Origin: Pseudomonas vancouverensis
GTDB taxonomy: Bacteria; Pseudomonadota; Gammaproteobacteria; Pseudomonadales; Pseudomonadaceae
NCBI RefSeq assembly: GCF_004348895.1
Contig: NZ_RRZK01000018.1
Location: forward strand, 18,604 to 82,603
DNA length: 64,000 bases
Reading direction: 5' to 3'
The stretch's first letter is position 1; every line of letters begins with the position of its first letter. The notes beneath the pieces were generated by a model. That model saw only the letters and a list, made by a program, of their open reading frames with translations. It was not told the origin of the DNA and searched no databases. A program made the position numbers and the translations under genes. This document shows positions 35,468 to 43,931 of the stretch, piece after piece.

Positions 35468-35827
35468 ATGAACGTGAGTCGTAAAGACCGACAGATCGAC
35501 AATATTGAGTTCAATGTTGACGACATTGACCGCAGCAAAGCTTTCTACGGCGGTGCGTTCGGTTGGACATTTGTCGACTACGGTCCTACCTATACGGAAT
35601 TCAGTGATGGCCGCCTTACCGGTGGTTTCACGACGGGAGAACCCGTTCGGCCTGGCGGCCCTTTGATCATTTTGTACTCGGACGATCTCGGTGAGACGCA
35701 GCAGCGACTCAAGGCTTTGGGCGCTATTATCACGCGCGAAACCTTCTCGTTCCCTGGTGGACGCAGATTCCACTTCACTGACCCAGACGGCTATGAACTG
35801 GCCGTTTGGAGTGCCGACGCCACTTGA
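35468..35827 (+). CDS. VOC family protein
   Basis: 119 residues: IDNIEFNVDDIDRSKAFYGGAFGW at the start and RRFHFTDPDGYELAVWS at the end are the standard VOC half-motifs. AAGGAAGCCTCC precedes the ATG. It is close to an AraC and an SDR gene on the other strand, but shares no operon with them. Confidence 0.9.
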   Translation: MNVSRKDRQIDNIEFNVDDIDRSKAFYGGAFGWTFVDYGPTYTEFSDGRLTGGFTTGEPVRPGGPLIILYSDDLGETQQRLKALGAIITRETFSFPGGRRFHFTDPDGYELAVWSADAT

Positions 35828-35897
35828 AAGGGCAAGTTCTCCCGCTTTCTTCCGCAAAAAACGAGCGATTTTGAATGGCTGCCTCTGTGGTTGATTA

Positions 35898-35922
35898 CTG
35901 CCCTTCGTGACCGGCAAGACAG
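35898..35922 (+). repeat. Dispersed intergenic repeat, left-half fragment
   Basis: CTGCCCTTCGTGACCGGCAA matches the left flank of the window's dispersed repeat. It sits between convergent genes. Confidence 0.35.
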
Positions 35923-35935
35923 GACTCATTGCAGG

Positions 35936-36877
35936 TCAGTGTGATGACACGAAAGGCGACGGTGTTGTCGGTGCCGGCAACGCATAGGTTCGTTTCATCC
36001 ACGCCACCTCCGCTATCGGTGTGCGGCCGAAGAGGCGCTTGAAGTCGCGACTGAATTGCGAAGCACTTTCATAGCCCACCAGAAATGCCGCTTTCGCTGC
36101 GGTCAGGTCGTTACGCAGCATCAGTAATCGCGCTTGATGCAAGCGTGTCGACTTGAGGTACTGCATAGGCGAAGAATCGGTCACCTTGCGAAAATGCAGA
36201 TGAAAGTTGGGTATGCTCATCCGCGCTTCCTGAGCCAGGGCTTCTACATCCAGATGCTGGTGATAACAGCTGTGGATTTTGTGAATGGCGCGCGTCACCT
36301 TGCCGAACTGGCCCTGCTGGGCGATGGCCGCGCGTAAGGTGCCGCCTTGTTCACCGGTGAGGATGCGGTAGTAGAGCTCGCGTAACATCGCCGGGCCGAG
36401 GATTTGCGCGTCGGTGCGCTCACCCATGACTTCCAGAAAGCGCAGGGTCGATTGGCGCAACGGTTCGTCCATGGGCGAGGCGTACATGCCCATAGGCTGA
36501 GCCGCGCCGAAGTTCCAGATCTCATCCACTTGCTGAATCAGCTCGCCGGCCAGGGTGAAATCCAGTCGCAGGTACACCGCCAGCATTGGCTCCGTCTCGC
36601 TAGCCTCGGTCTCCATCGTGAAAGGCACTGGCACCGACACCACCAGGTAATGCTGGGCGTCGTAGACGTAAATTTCATCCCCCAGATAGCCGCGCTTGCG
36701 CCCCTGACAGAGGATGACGATGCCCGGCTCATACAAAACCGGCGTGCGCGTCAGAGGTCGGTTGGAGCGCAGAAAACGCACATCATCCAGAGGGCTCAGG
36801 TTGTAACCCTCCAGCGGCGCAAGCTGGCCCATCAACTGCACCATACGCGCCGTACTCGGGTCCTTGAGTTTTGCCAT
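35936..36877 (-). CDS. AraC family transcriptional regulator
   Basis: 313 residues from the chosen ATG at 36877 (GGAGG eleven bases upstream); an ATG at 36895 is also possible. The effector domain (DEIYVYDAQHYLVVSVPVPF) is of the AraC_N type. The C-terminal DNA-binding domain has QEARMSIPNFHLHFRKVTDSS and AAFLVGYESASQFSRDFKRLFG. It follows an SDR gene after a short gap on the same strand. Confidence 0.9.
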   Translation of the reverse strand: MAKLKDPSTARMVQLMGQLAPLEGYNLSPLDDVRFLRSNRPLTRTPVLYEPGIVILCQGRKRGYLGDEIYVYDAQHYLVVSVPVPFTMETEASETEPMLAVYLRLDFTLAGELIQQVDEIWNFGAAQPMGMYASPMDEPLRQSTLRFLEVMGERTDAQILGPAMLRELYYRILTGEQGGTLRAAIAQQGQFGKVTRAIHKIHSCYHQHLDVEALAQEARMSIPNFHLHFRKVTDSSPMQYLKSTRLHQARLLMLRNDLTAAKAAFLVGYESASQFSRDFKRLFGRTPIAEVAWMKRTYALPAPTTPSPFVSSH

Positions 36878-36903
36878 CGGCTGCACGACCTCCATTGTTT
36901 TGC

Positions 36904-37737
36904 TCAGCCGTCCGTAGAACAGCTTAGCGCCTCCCATTGCTCAATACTCTCCGCCGTGCGCTGTAGCTTGTCACGCACCAGGGCCAGGGCGTCGCTACCC
37001 AGCAGCAGGTGAGCCGGCGGGTTGGGGCTCGCGATAATCGTCAGCATGGCACGAGCAGCTTTCTGCGGGTCGCCCAGTTGATGACCGCTTTTTTCCTCGC
37101 GGGCTTTGCGCACCGGGTCGAAGCTCGCGTCGTAGTCACTGATACTGCGCGGCGTACGCTGCATTGAGCGGCCCGCCCAGTCCGTGCGAAACGACCCAGG
37201 TGCAACGGCTGTGACAAAAATATTGAAGGGTGCAAGCTCTTTGCTCAACGCGTCTGAGATGCCCTCCAGCGCAAATTTGCTGCCGCAGTAATAGGCAATG
37301 CCCGGCATGGTGATATAGCCGCCCATGGAAGTGATATTGAGAATATGCCCTGCCCGCCGCTGGCGAAAATACGGTACAAACGCCTTGGTCATCGCCACTG
37401 CACCAAATACATTGACGTCGAACTGGCGGCGCATTTCCTCCAGCGACGACTCCTCGAAAATCCCCTCGTGGCCATAACCCGCGTTGTTGACCAGCACATC
37501 CACCGGGCCGTGCTGGTGTTCAACAGCGGCAACTACCGCGTCGATGGCGTTGAAGTGGGTAACGTCCAGCACCACGCCGTGGGCTCGCTCAGGCGAGAGC
37601 GCCTCGAAGGTTGCCAGAGCGGATTCACTGCGAACAGTGCCGATCACTCGATGGCCCTGGGCGAGCGCTTCCTCAGCCAGAGCTCGGCCGAAACCACTGC
37701 TGACGCCGGTAATAAAGAGGGTTTTTACTGCACTCAT
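36904..37737 (-). CDS. Short-chain dehydrogenase/reductase
   Basis: 277 residues: FITGVSSGFGRALAEEALAQG (nucleotide site), VLVNNAGYGHEG, ITSMGGYITMPG (Ser) and YYCGSK (Tyr-Lys). The C-terminal extension (ALAPFNIFVTAVAPGSFRTD...) is usual for this subgroup of NADP-type SDRs. The ATG at 37737 gives the MSAVKTLFITG start. It precedes an AraC regulator gene as a likely two-gene unit. Confidence 0.92.
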   Translation of the reverse strand: MSAVKTLFITGVSSGFGRALAEEALAQGHRVIGTVRSESALATFEALSPERAHGVVLDVTHFNAIDAVVAAVEHQHGPVDVLVNNAGYGHEGIFEESSLEEMRRQFDVNVFGAVAMTKAFVPYFRQRRAGHILNITSMGGYITMPGIAYYCGSKFALEGISDALSKELAPFNIFVTAVAPGSFRTDWAGRSMQRTPRSISDYDASFDPVRKAREEKSGHQLGDPQKAARAMLTIIASPNPPAHLLLGSDALALVRDKLQRTAESIEQWEALSCSTDG

Positions 37738-38123
37738 GGCGCGCACTCCTGAACAAAAAAGGTGAGGCCATGCTAGAGCTGGGCGTGATGATGGACTATG
37801 CCGGATTGAATTTGAGTATTGCCTATTCCTATCTGTGTGGTTGGCGGGCAACCTTGAATCGGTAGATAAAAAAAGAGATCAAAGGAGGAAAGGGGCGGAT
37901 CCATATGCCCTGCTCTTAACATCTGCCATGACCGAAGTTCTCCGGTCACGAGTGTTTGCTTCGGGTCGGGAACGGCCATTCAGCGCAGCACTTGTCCACC
38001 GAATAAATCGGCAGACCTATTATCAGGCTGCAAACCCGAACGTTTGACGTAAGCTCCATCGACCGTTTGAATACACAACAGGTCGGCCGACAATCCTCAG
38101 CCGAATCCGTCGGAGGCGTTGCA
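37738..38123. other. Divergent 386-base intergenic region
   Basis: This carries the promoters of the minus-strand SDR and the plus-strand YdeI-like gene. A small inverted repeat, TGACCG at 37929-37934 and CGGTCA at 37943-37948, lies in its middle. I see no credible gene. Confidence 0.4.
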
Positions 38124-38684
38124 ATGACAACCGTCGATGTGAAATCCCGCTTCGAAGCAAAGCTGCTTCGCCCGGCAAAGCCAGGCGATGATAGGTCGTG
38201 GGCGTTTGTAGTGCTGCCCAGAGATGCGAGTGAAACACTTCCGAGACGAGGAAGAACGACCGTCGCAGGCACACTCAATGGGCAGCCTTTCCAGGCGACC
38301 CTTGAGCCGGATGGTCAGCTCAGCCATTGGCTGCAGGTCAGTCGTGAGTTACTCGAAGCCGCCGGTGCAGTCGTGGGGGATGTCGTTACGCTGGAGTTGT
38401 CCCCTGTGAAGAAGGAACCCGAGCCCGAGGTCCCGGCAGATTTTCAGGAGGCCCTGGCGGCTGCTCCCGAGGCTCGCAAAGTCTGGCAGAGCACGACGAC
38501 CCTCGCACGGGTGGACTGGATTCACTGGATGACTTCAGCCAAGCAACTCAAGACCCGCGCCAAACGCATTGGTGATGCCTGCGAGATGCTGGCTTCCGGC
38601 AAGAAGCAGGTTTGCTGTTTCGACCAGTCCGGCTATTACAGCAAAGCCTTTCGGGCGCCCGAGGCGGACAGTCTGGAGCGTTAG
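38124..38684 (+). CDS. DUF1905/YdeI-like protein
   Basis: 186 residues. Residues ~5-95 look like a DUF1905 beta-barrel (FEAKLLRPAKPGDDRSWAFVVLP ... GRTTVAGTLNGQPFQATLEPDG), and residues ~110-165 form a YdeI/OmpD-associated helical tail (PADFQEALAAAPEARKVWQSTT, then AKQLKTRAKRI). The biological role is unknown. GGAGG lies seven bases before the ATG. Confidence 0.83.
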   Translation: MTTVDVKSRFEAKLLRPAKPGDDRSWAFVVLPRDASETLPRRGRTTVAGTLNGQPFQATLEPDGQLSHWLQVSRELLEAAGAVVGDVVTLELSPVKKEPEPEVPADFQEALAAAPEARKVWQSTTTLARVDWIHWMTSAKQLKTRAKRIGDACEMLASGKKQVCCFDQSGYYSKAFRAPEADSLER

Positions 38685-38774
38685 CAACCTGCACTGGGAC
38701 GAGCCCTCCCCTTTTCCCCCATTCACTTCAGGTTTAAAGTTCACTTCAAGGTCAACGGCTTTCCGGGGTTAAAC

Positions 38775-39269
38775 ATGCGCATAGGCGAACTGGCGAAAAT
38801 CAGCGGATTGGCGCCTTCGCGCATTCGTTTCTACGAGGCGAGCGGGCTGATCAAGTCGGTCGAGCGCAAATCCAATGGCTATCGCGACTATGCACCAGAC
38901 GCGCAGTGGGTGCTGCAGATCATCACCGGTGCCCAGGCGGCAGGATTTTCCCTGGACGAGATTCGCCAGTTGATGCCGATGAATGCCAATGGCTGGCAGC
39001 ATGAAACCCTGCTCAACGGCCTTAAACGCAAGGTCGAGGAAATCGAAATCCTCCAGCAACGGCTGGCCCGGAACAAGGCGCAGTTGCTGCTGGTGATCAA
39101 GGGCGTCGAAGGTAAACCCGAAGGCATGGCCTGTGCCGACAACGCGCAGTTGGTCCTCAATCGCCTGCGCGATGAAGGTGTGACCACTGCCAGCAGCGAT
39201 GCAGCGCCCTCCAGGAAAAAAGCAGCCCGCCGGGACCCGCAGCCGATTGTTCCGAGTCAGCCGTCCTGA
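38775..39269 (+). CDS. MerR family transcriptional regulator
   Basis: 164 residues. The N-terminal winged helix is typical: MRIGELAKISGLAPSRIRFYEASGLI, then RDYAPDAQWVLQIITGAQAAGFSLDEIRQL. A coiled-coil dimerisation helix follows (LKRKVEEIEILQQRLARNKAQLL). The C-terminus is basic. It precedes the chrA gene by 48 bases and may control it. Confidence 0.92.
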   Translation: MRIGELAKISGLAPSRIRFYEASGLIKSVERKSNGYRDYAPDAQWVLQIITGAQAAGFSLDEIRQLMPMNANGWQHETLLNGLKRKVEEIEILQQRLARNKAQLLLVIKGVEGKPEGMACADNAQLVLNRLRDEGVTTASSDAAPSRKKAARRDPQPIVPSQPS

Positions 39270-39317
39270 ACCTGTTTCAGCACGATCACCCGGCCAGTGC
39301 ACAAGGCGTTGCCAGCC

Positions 39318-40655
39318 ATGGATGAACCACAGCCGCCCAGACCTGCGGCCATCAGCTTTCGTGAAGCATTACTGTTCTGGTTGAAGCTCGGCCTGATCAG
39401 CTTCGGTGGGCCTGCGGGGCAGATTTCGATCATGCATCAAGAACTGGTCGAGCGACGACGCTGGATCTCCGAGCGCAGGTTCCTGCATGCCCTCAACTAC
39501 TGCATGTTGCTCCCCGGGCCGGAAGCTCAGCAGTTGGCCACCTACATCGGCTGGCTGATGCACCGAACCTGGGGCGGCGTGATTGCCGGTGGGCTGTTTG
39601 TGCTGCCGTCGCTGTTCATCCTGATCGTCTTGTCGTGGTTGTACATCGCCTTCGGCGAAATGCCTGTGGTGGCGGGGATTTTCTACGGGATCAAGCCTGC
39701 GGTAACGGCCATCGTCATCCAGGCGGCCCATCGAATCGGTTCGCGGGCCTTGAAGAACCAATGGTTATGGGCGATTGCGGCGGCTTCATTCACGGCCATC
39801 TTCGCCTTCAACCTGCCCTTCCCGCTGATCGTCCTCGGCGCGGCCTTGATCGGTTATGTCGGCGGACGCCTGGCGCCGGAAAAATTCAAAGTCGGCGGCC
39901 ATGGCGCCGGGCAAAAAACCTTCGGCCAGGCCTTGATCGATGACGATACGCCGCCACCTGCGCATGCCCGCTTCAGCTGGCGGCGATTGGTAAAGCTCGC
40001 CCTGATCGGCGCTGCACTCTGGGCGCTGCCAATGGGTCTCTTGACCGCCGTGTCCGGCTGGGAAGGCACCTTGACCCAGATGGCCTGGTTCTTCACCAAG
40101 GCGGCCTTGCTGACGTTTGGCGGTGCTTACGCGGTGTTGCCGTACGTGTACCAAGGCGCCGTCAGCCATTATGGCTGGCTGACCCCGACACAGATGATCG
40201 ATGGCCTGGCGCTGGGGGAAACCACACCTGGGCCCTTGATCATGATCGTGGCCTTTATCGGTTTTGTCGGGGCCTATGTCGCGCAGGTGTTCGGCCCTGA
40301 CCAGCAGTTCCTGGCCGGCGCGGTGGCGGCGTGCCTGGTGACCTGGTTCACCTTCCTGCCCTCGTTCCTGTTCATCCTCGCCGGCGGCCCCTGGGTGGAG
40401 TCGACCCACGGCGAACTCAGGTTCACCGCGCCACTCACCGCGATAACCGCCGCGGTTGTCGGGGTGATTCTCAATCTGGCGTGCTTCTTTGCCTACCACG
40501 TGTTGTGGCCGAAGGGTTTCAATGGCGCCCTCGATTGGCCTTCCATGCTGATCGCAATCCTCGCAGCGGTTGCCTTGCTGCGCTTTAAACGGGGTGTCAT
40601 TGAGGTGTTGATGGTGTGTGCGGCGCTGGGTCTGGTGGTGCATCTGCTGCGTTGA
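39318..40655 (+). CDS. chrA: Chromate transporter ChrA (long-chain CHR family)
   Basis: 445 residues with two homologous halves. The N-half has LISFGGPAGQISIMHQELVERRRWISERRF and LLPGPEAQQLATYIGW; the C-half has LLTFGGAYAVLPYVYQGAVSHYGWL and GLALGETTPGPLIMIVAFIGF. About twelve membrane helices are expected. The family exports chromate, although many genomic copies have an untested substrate. It follows a MerR-type regulator gene. Confidence 0.92.
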   Translation: MDEPQPPRPAAISFREALLFWLKLGLISFGGPAGQISIMHQELVERRRWISERRFLHALNYCMLLPGPEAQQLATYIGWLMHRTWGGVIAGGLFVLPSLFILIVLSWLYIAFGEMPVVAGIFYGIKPAVTAIVIQAAHRIGSRALKNQWLWAIAAASFTAIFAFNLPFPLIVLGAALIGYVGGRLAPEKFKVGGHGAGQKTFGQALIDDDTPPPAHARFSWRRLVKLALIGAALWALPMGLLTAVSGWEGTLTQMAWFFTKAALLTFGGAYAVLPYVYQGAVSHYGWLTPTQMIDGLALGETTPGPLIMIVAFIGFVGAYVAQVFGPDQQFLAGAVAACLVTWFTFLPSFLFILAGGPWVESTHGELRFTAPLTAITAAVVGVILNLACFFAYHVLWPKGFNGALDWPSMLIAILAAVALLRFKRGVIEVLMVCAALGLVVHLLR

Positions 40656-40746
40656 TTCCCCGGACAGAACCGCGACACCTTGGAATCCCCCGACACGCCC
40701 TCATATCAACGACTAAACCCAACGCCCCCAAGGGGAAGGACAGACC

Positions 40747-41253
40747 ATGACCCACCCAACCGAAACCGCCATTCTCGCCGGCGGCTGCTTCTGGGGCATG
40801 CAGGATCTGCTGCGACGCTATCCCGGTGTACTGCACACGCGGGTCGGCTACAGCGGCGGCGATGTGCCCAATGCCACCTATCGCAACCATGGCAATCACG
40901 CCGAAGCCATCGAGATCGTTTTCGAACCTGCCGTGATCAGCTACCGGCAGATCCTCGAGTTCTTCTTCCAGATCCACGACCCGAGCACGCCCAATCGTCA
41001 GGGCAATGATCGTGGCCCCAGCTATCGTTCGGCGATCTACTACCTCAGCGAAGAGCAACGCGACATTGCCGAAGATACCGCTGCCGATGTCGATGCTTCC
41101 GGCCTGTGGCCTGGCCGGGTAGTCACCGAAATCGAACCGGCAGGACCGTTCTGGGAAGCGGAACCGGAGCACCAGGATTACCTGGAACGCATTCCGAATG
41201 GCTACACCTGCCACTTCATCCGCCCGAACTGGAAGCTGCCCAAGCGCGGTTGA
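40747..41253 (+). CDS. msrA: Peptide methionine sulfoxide reductase MsrA
   Basis: 168 residues with the active-site motif GGCFWGMQ (catalytic Cys14), then [52 protein letters not shown] and [10 protein letters not shown], all invariant in MsrA. It reduces methionine-S-sulfoxide in proteins. A C-terminal cysteine in [11 protein letters not shown] may be the resolving residue. The ATG at 40747 has a clear AAGGGGAAGGACAGACC before it. Confidence 0.95.
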   Translation: MTHPTETAILAGGCFWGMQDLLRRYPGVLHTRVGYSGGDVPNATYRNHGNHAEAIEIVFEPAVISYRQILEFFFQIHDPSTPNRQGNDRGPSYRSAIYYLSEEQRDIAEDTAADVDASGLWPGRVVTEIEPAGPFWEAEPEHQDYLERIPNGYTCHFIRPNWKLPKRG

Positions 41254-41258
41254 ACATG

Positions 41259-41287
41259 CGGCGATGCCCCTCTTCGGGGTATCGCCG
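41259..41287. terminator. Bidirectional hairpin between msrA and ALDH
   Basis: CGGCGATGCCCC, loop TCTTC and GGGGTATCGCCG form a 12-pair stem (one G-T pair). It lies six bases after the msrA stop and twelve before the convergent aldehyde dehydrogenase stop, so it probably ends both transcripts. Confidence 0.7.
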
Positions 41288-41298
41288 ACTGCCTGGCA

Positions 41299-42729
41299 TC
41301 AATTCAGCGGAGCACCGACCATCAACGTCTTCGGCTCCAGATAGGCGCTCATCCCCCACTTGCCCATTTCCCGCCCAAGGCCTGAATGCTTGAACCCGCC
41401 GAAAGGGGCTCGTGGTTCGTGGGCCAGGGTGTTGATCAGCACGCGTCCGGCGTCGATCTGACGGGCGACAGTCTCGCAGCGTTCGGTGTTTTTCCCGAGC
41501 ACCAGGGCGCTCAAGCCATAGTCGGTATCGTTGGCAATGCGGATCGCCTCGGCGTCATCCTCGTAGGGAATGATGGTCAGCACCGGACCGAAGATTTCCT
41601 CACGGGCGATTCGCATTCGATTGTTGGCATCGGTGAAGACCGTCGGTTTCACAAACCACCCGGCCTGCAGACCTTCCGGGCGCCCTTCGCCACCGGCCAG
41701 CAGCCTCGCGCCTTCTTCCTGACCGATACGGATATAGCCCTGCACCCGCTCCCACTGCTTGCGGCTCACCATTGGTCCGATGTCGGTGTCGGCATTGCGC
41801 GGATCGCCCGACTGGATCTGTGCGACGCCCGCCTTCGCCACCTGCTCAAACTCCGCCAGACGACTGCGGGGCACCAGAATGCGCGTGCCGGCGATGCACG
41901 CCTGACCGCTGTTGAGAAACCCGGCCTGCAACACCAGCGGCATGACTGCCTGGAAATCCGAATCGTCCAGCACCACGGTCGGCGACTTGCCACCCAGTTC
42001 CAGCGTTACGCGCTTCATGGTGTCGGCGCTGGTCCTGACCAGATGCTGCCCGACGGCGGACGAGCCGGTGAAGGAGATCTTGGCGACATCGGGATGACGG
42101 GCAATTTCCTCGCCCACCACATCGCCCCGTCCATTGACGATGTTGAACACACCCGGTGGCAGCCCGGCTTCGTGCAACGCACTGAGCACCACCTGGGTCT
42201 GCAAGGCGCTCATCTCGCTGGGCTTGATGACGGCGGTACAGCCTGCCGCCAACGCGGTCGCCAGTTTGTTGCAGATAAAGCCCGCATTGCTGTTCCAGGG
42301 CGTGATCAGACCGGTCACGCCCACCGGCGTCAGAACGACCCGGGCCGTGCCGGCCTGCTCCTCGAACACGAACGCCTGCAGTGCATCAATGGCCTGCGCA
42401 ATTACATCCGCCGGATAGGTCGCCATCCAGCGCCCGCGAACCGCCGGTGCGCCGTATTCCACAAGTATGGCTTGCAGCAGTTCTTCTTCCCTTGCCGCCA
42501 CGGCCCGGTGCATGCGTTGCAATGCTGCGATGCGTTCCTCCCGACTGGTACGAGACCAACTCGGGAACGCCGCCTTGGCGGCGGCGATGGCACGCTGTGC
42601 ATCGACGGCATCGCCCAGCCGAACCTGACCGATGACTTGCTCGGTGCCGGGGTTGTGCAGGTCGAACCATTCCTGGCCGTGTGGAATGACGAACTCGCCG
42701 TTGATGTAGATGTGTTCAATGCGTTGCAT
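41299..42729 (-). CDS. Aldehyde dehydrogenase
   Basis: 476 residues of the ALDH superfamily. Catalytic Glu is in VTLELGGKSP and catalytic Cys in NSGQACIAGTRI; the NAD site shows FTGSSAVGQHLV, and EEIFGPVLTII and PFGGFKHSGLGREMGKWG complete the signature. It is of the aliphatic/betaine-aldehyde type rather than CoA-acylating; the exact substrate is not evident. AGGAGTCGAC lies before the ATG. It is divergent from a LysR gene at 42860, which presumably regulates it. Confidence 0.93.
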   Translation of the reverse strand: MQRIEHIYINGEFVIPHGQEWFDLHNPGTEQVIGQVRLGDAVDAQRAIAAAKAAFPSWSRTSREERIAALQRMHRAVAAREEELLQAILVEYGAPAVRGRWMATYPADVIAQAIDALQAFVFEEQAGTARVVLTPVGVTGLITPWNSNAGFICNKLATALAAGCTAVIKPSEMSALQTQVVLSALHEAGLPPGVFNIVNGRGDVVGEEIARHPDVAKISFTGSSAVGQHLVRTSADTMKRVTLELGGKSPTVVLDDSDFQAVMPLVLQAGFLNSGQACIAGTRILVPRSRLAEFEQVAKAGVAQIQSGDPRNADTDIGPMVSRKQWERVQGYIRIGQEEGARLLAGGEGRPEGLQAGWFVKPTVFTDANNRMRIAREEIFGPVLTIIPYEDDAEAIRIANDTDYGLSALVLGKNTERCETVARQIDAGRVLINTLAHEPRAPFGGFKHSGLGREMGKWGMSAYLEPKTLMVGAPLN

Positions 42730-42859
42730 GTCGACTCCTTGCTTGAAAAGACTGCTTGAAATGACTCATCGAGCCTCTTGCAGCGAAGTCTAAGAAGGAT
42801 AAATTATTCCGATAAGCTACCCTTTGACGGATGAAGTATCCGCATTTTCAGGACAATCC

Positions 42860-43732
42860 ATGCACAGAACAGGAATGACCGAACTGGAAGTGGTGCTGGC
42901 CGTTGCCCGCCGCAACAGTTTCCGTGGCGCGGCCCGGGAACTGGGCATGTCCACCACCGCCGTGAGCAGCGCGGTGGCCGGCCTGGAAGCACGACTGAAA
43001 GTGCGCCTGTTCAATCGCTCCACACGCAGCGTGGCCCTGACCGATGTCGGGCAACGCTATGTGGAGCGCATCGCCCCGGCATTGGCGCAGATCAAGAGCG
43101 CCGACGAAGAAGCCGGCGTCGAACCCGATGCGCCGAGCGGCAGACTGCGCATCAATGCACCCCATGGCGCCGCTTACCTGCTGCTGGAGCCGCTGTTCAA
43201 ACAGTACACCCAGCGCTATCCCGAGGTGCGCATCGATATCGTCAGCGAATCCGGCATGATCGACATCGTCGCCGGGGGCTTTGACGCTGGCATCCGTCTG
43301 GCAGAGTCCGTACCGCAGGACATGATTGCCGTGGCCCTGTCGGAAGACATCCGCATGCTCGTGGTCGCAACCCCCCAATACCTCGAAAGCCACGGCGTGC
43401 CCGGGCACCCGCGCGACCTGCTCGACCACCAGAGCATCGGCATGCGTATGGCCCACGGCGGTCTATATCACTGGGAACTGGAACGCGACGGCGAGAAATT
43501 GCAGATGGAGTTGCCAGTGCGCTTGGCGTTCAACGAGCTACTGGCAATTAAACAGGCCGTGGTATTGGGCCTAGGCATCGGCTTCATTTCCGAGTGGTTC
43601 ATCCAGGAAGAACTGGCCAGCGGCACCCTGGTGCCGGTGCTGATGCCCTGGTGCCCTGGTGCCCGTCGTTTGACGGGTTGCGGCTGTATTACTCCGGTCA
43701 TCGCTTCGTCCCGGCGCGATTGCGCGCATTGA
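42860..43732 (+). CDS. LysR family regulator, C-terminus altered by frameshift
   Basis: The frame as read gives 290 residues. The N-terminal helix-turn-helix (MTELEVVLAVARRNSFRGAARELGMSTTAVSSAVAGLEARL) and effector domain are normal up to VLMPWCP. Then an 8-base tandem duplication (CCCTGGTG at 43646-43653 and 43654-43661) shifts the frame. With one copy removed, the frame reads CPSFDGLRLYYSGHRFVPAR and continues to a stop at 43770, giving 300 residues, the LysR norm. The present product ends in unrelated sequence. It may still bind DNA, but effector response could be lost. It is divergent from the aldehyde dehydrogenase gene. Confidence 0.85.
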   Translation: MHRTGMTELEVVLAVARRNSFRGAARELGMSTTAVSSAVAGLEARLKVRLFNRSTRSVALTDVGQRYVERIAPALAQIKSADEEAGVEPDAPSGRLRINAPHGAAYLLLEPLFKQYTQRYPEVRIDIVSESGMIDIVAGGFDAGIRLAESVPQDMIAVALSEDIRMLVVATPQYLESHGVPGHPRDLLDHQSIGMRMAHGGLYHWELERDGEKLQMELPVRLAFNELLAIKQAVVLGLGIGFISEWFIQEELASGTLVPVLMPWCPGARRLTGCGCITPVIASSRRDCAH

Positions 43733-43931
43733 TCGATCTGGTGCATGAGCTACGATCCCCTGTGGCTTGATCTTGGTTCGATGCCGACGGGAACAGTCAG
43801 GGCAAACCCGGCAATGTTCAGGTGATCAACCAAAGGGCGAAGAGCATGCAATGCTTGAGAAAAACCTCCCAAACCACCGTCCACAGGCTCAGTACAGGTC
43901 ACCGACAACGTCTGTTAGTTCCACCTGATAA

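Noticed and set aside
37928..38000. Another copy of the dispersed repeat near 37.95 kb
   Set aside because: There is weak likeness around GGAACGGCCATTC, but the block order does not hold.
39786..40643. 285-codon minus-strand frame opposite chrA
   Set aside because: Antisense shadow of the two-repeat ChrA gene.
40747..41253. A fused MsrA-MsrB
   Set aside because: Only the MsrA domain is present; the gene ends at a normal MsrA length and is followed by a terminator.
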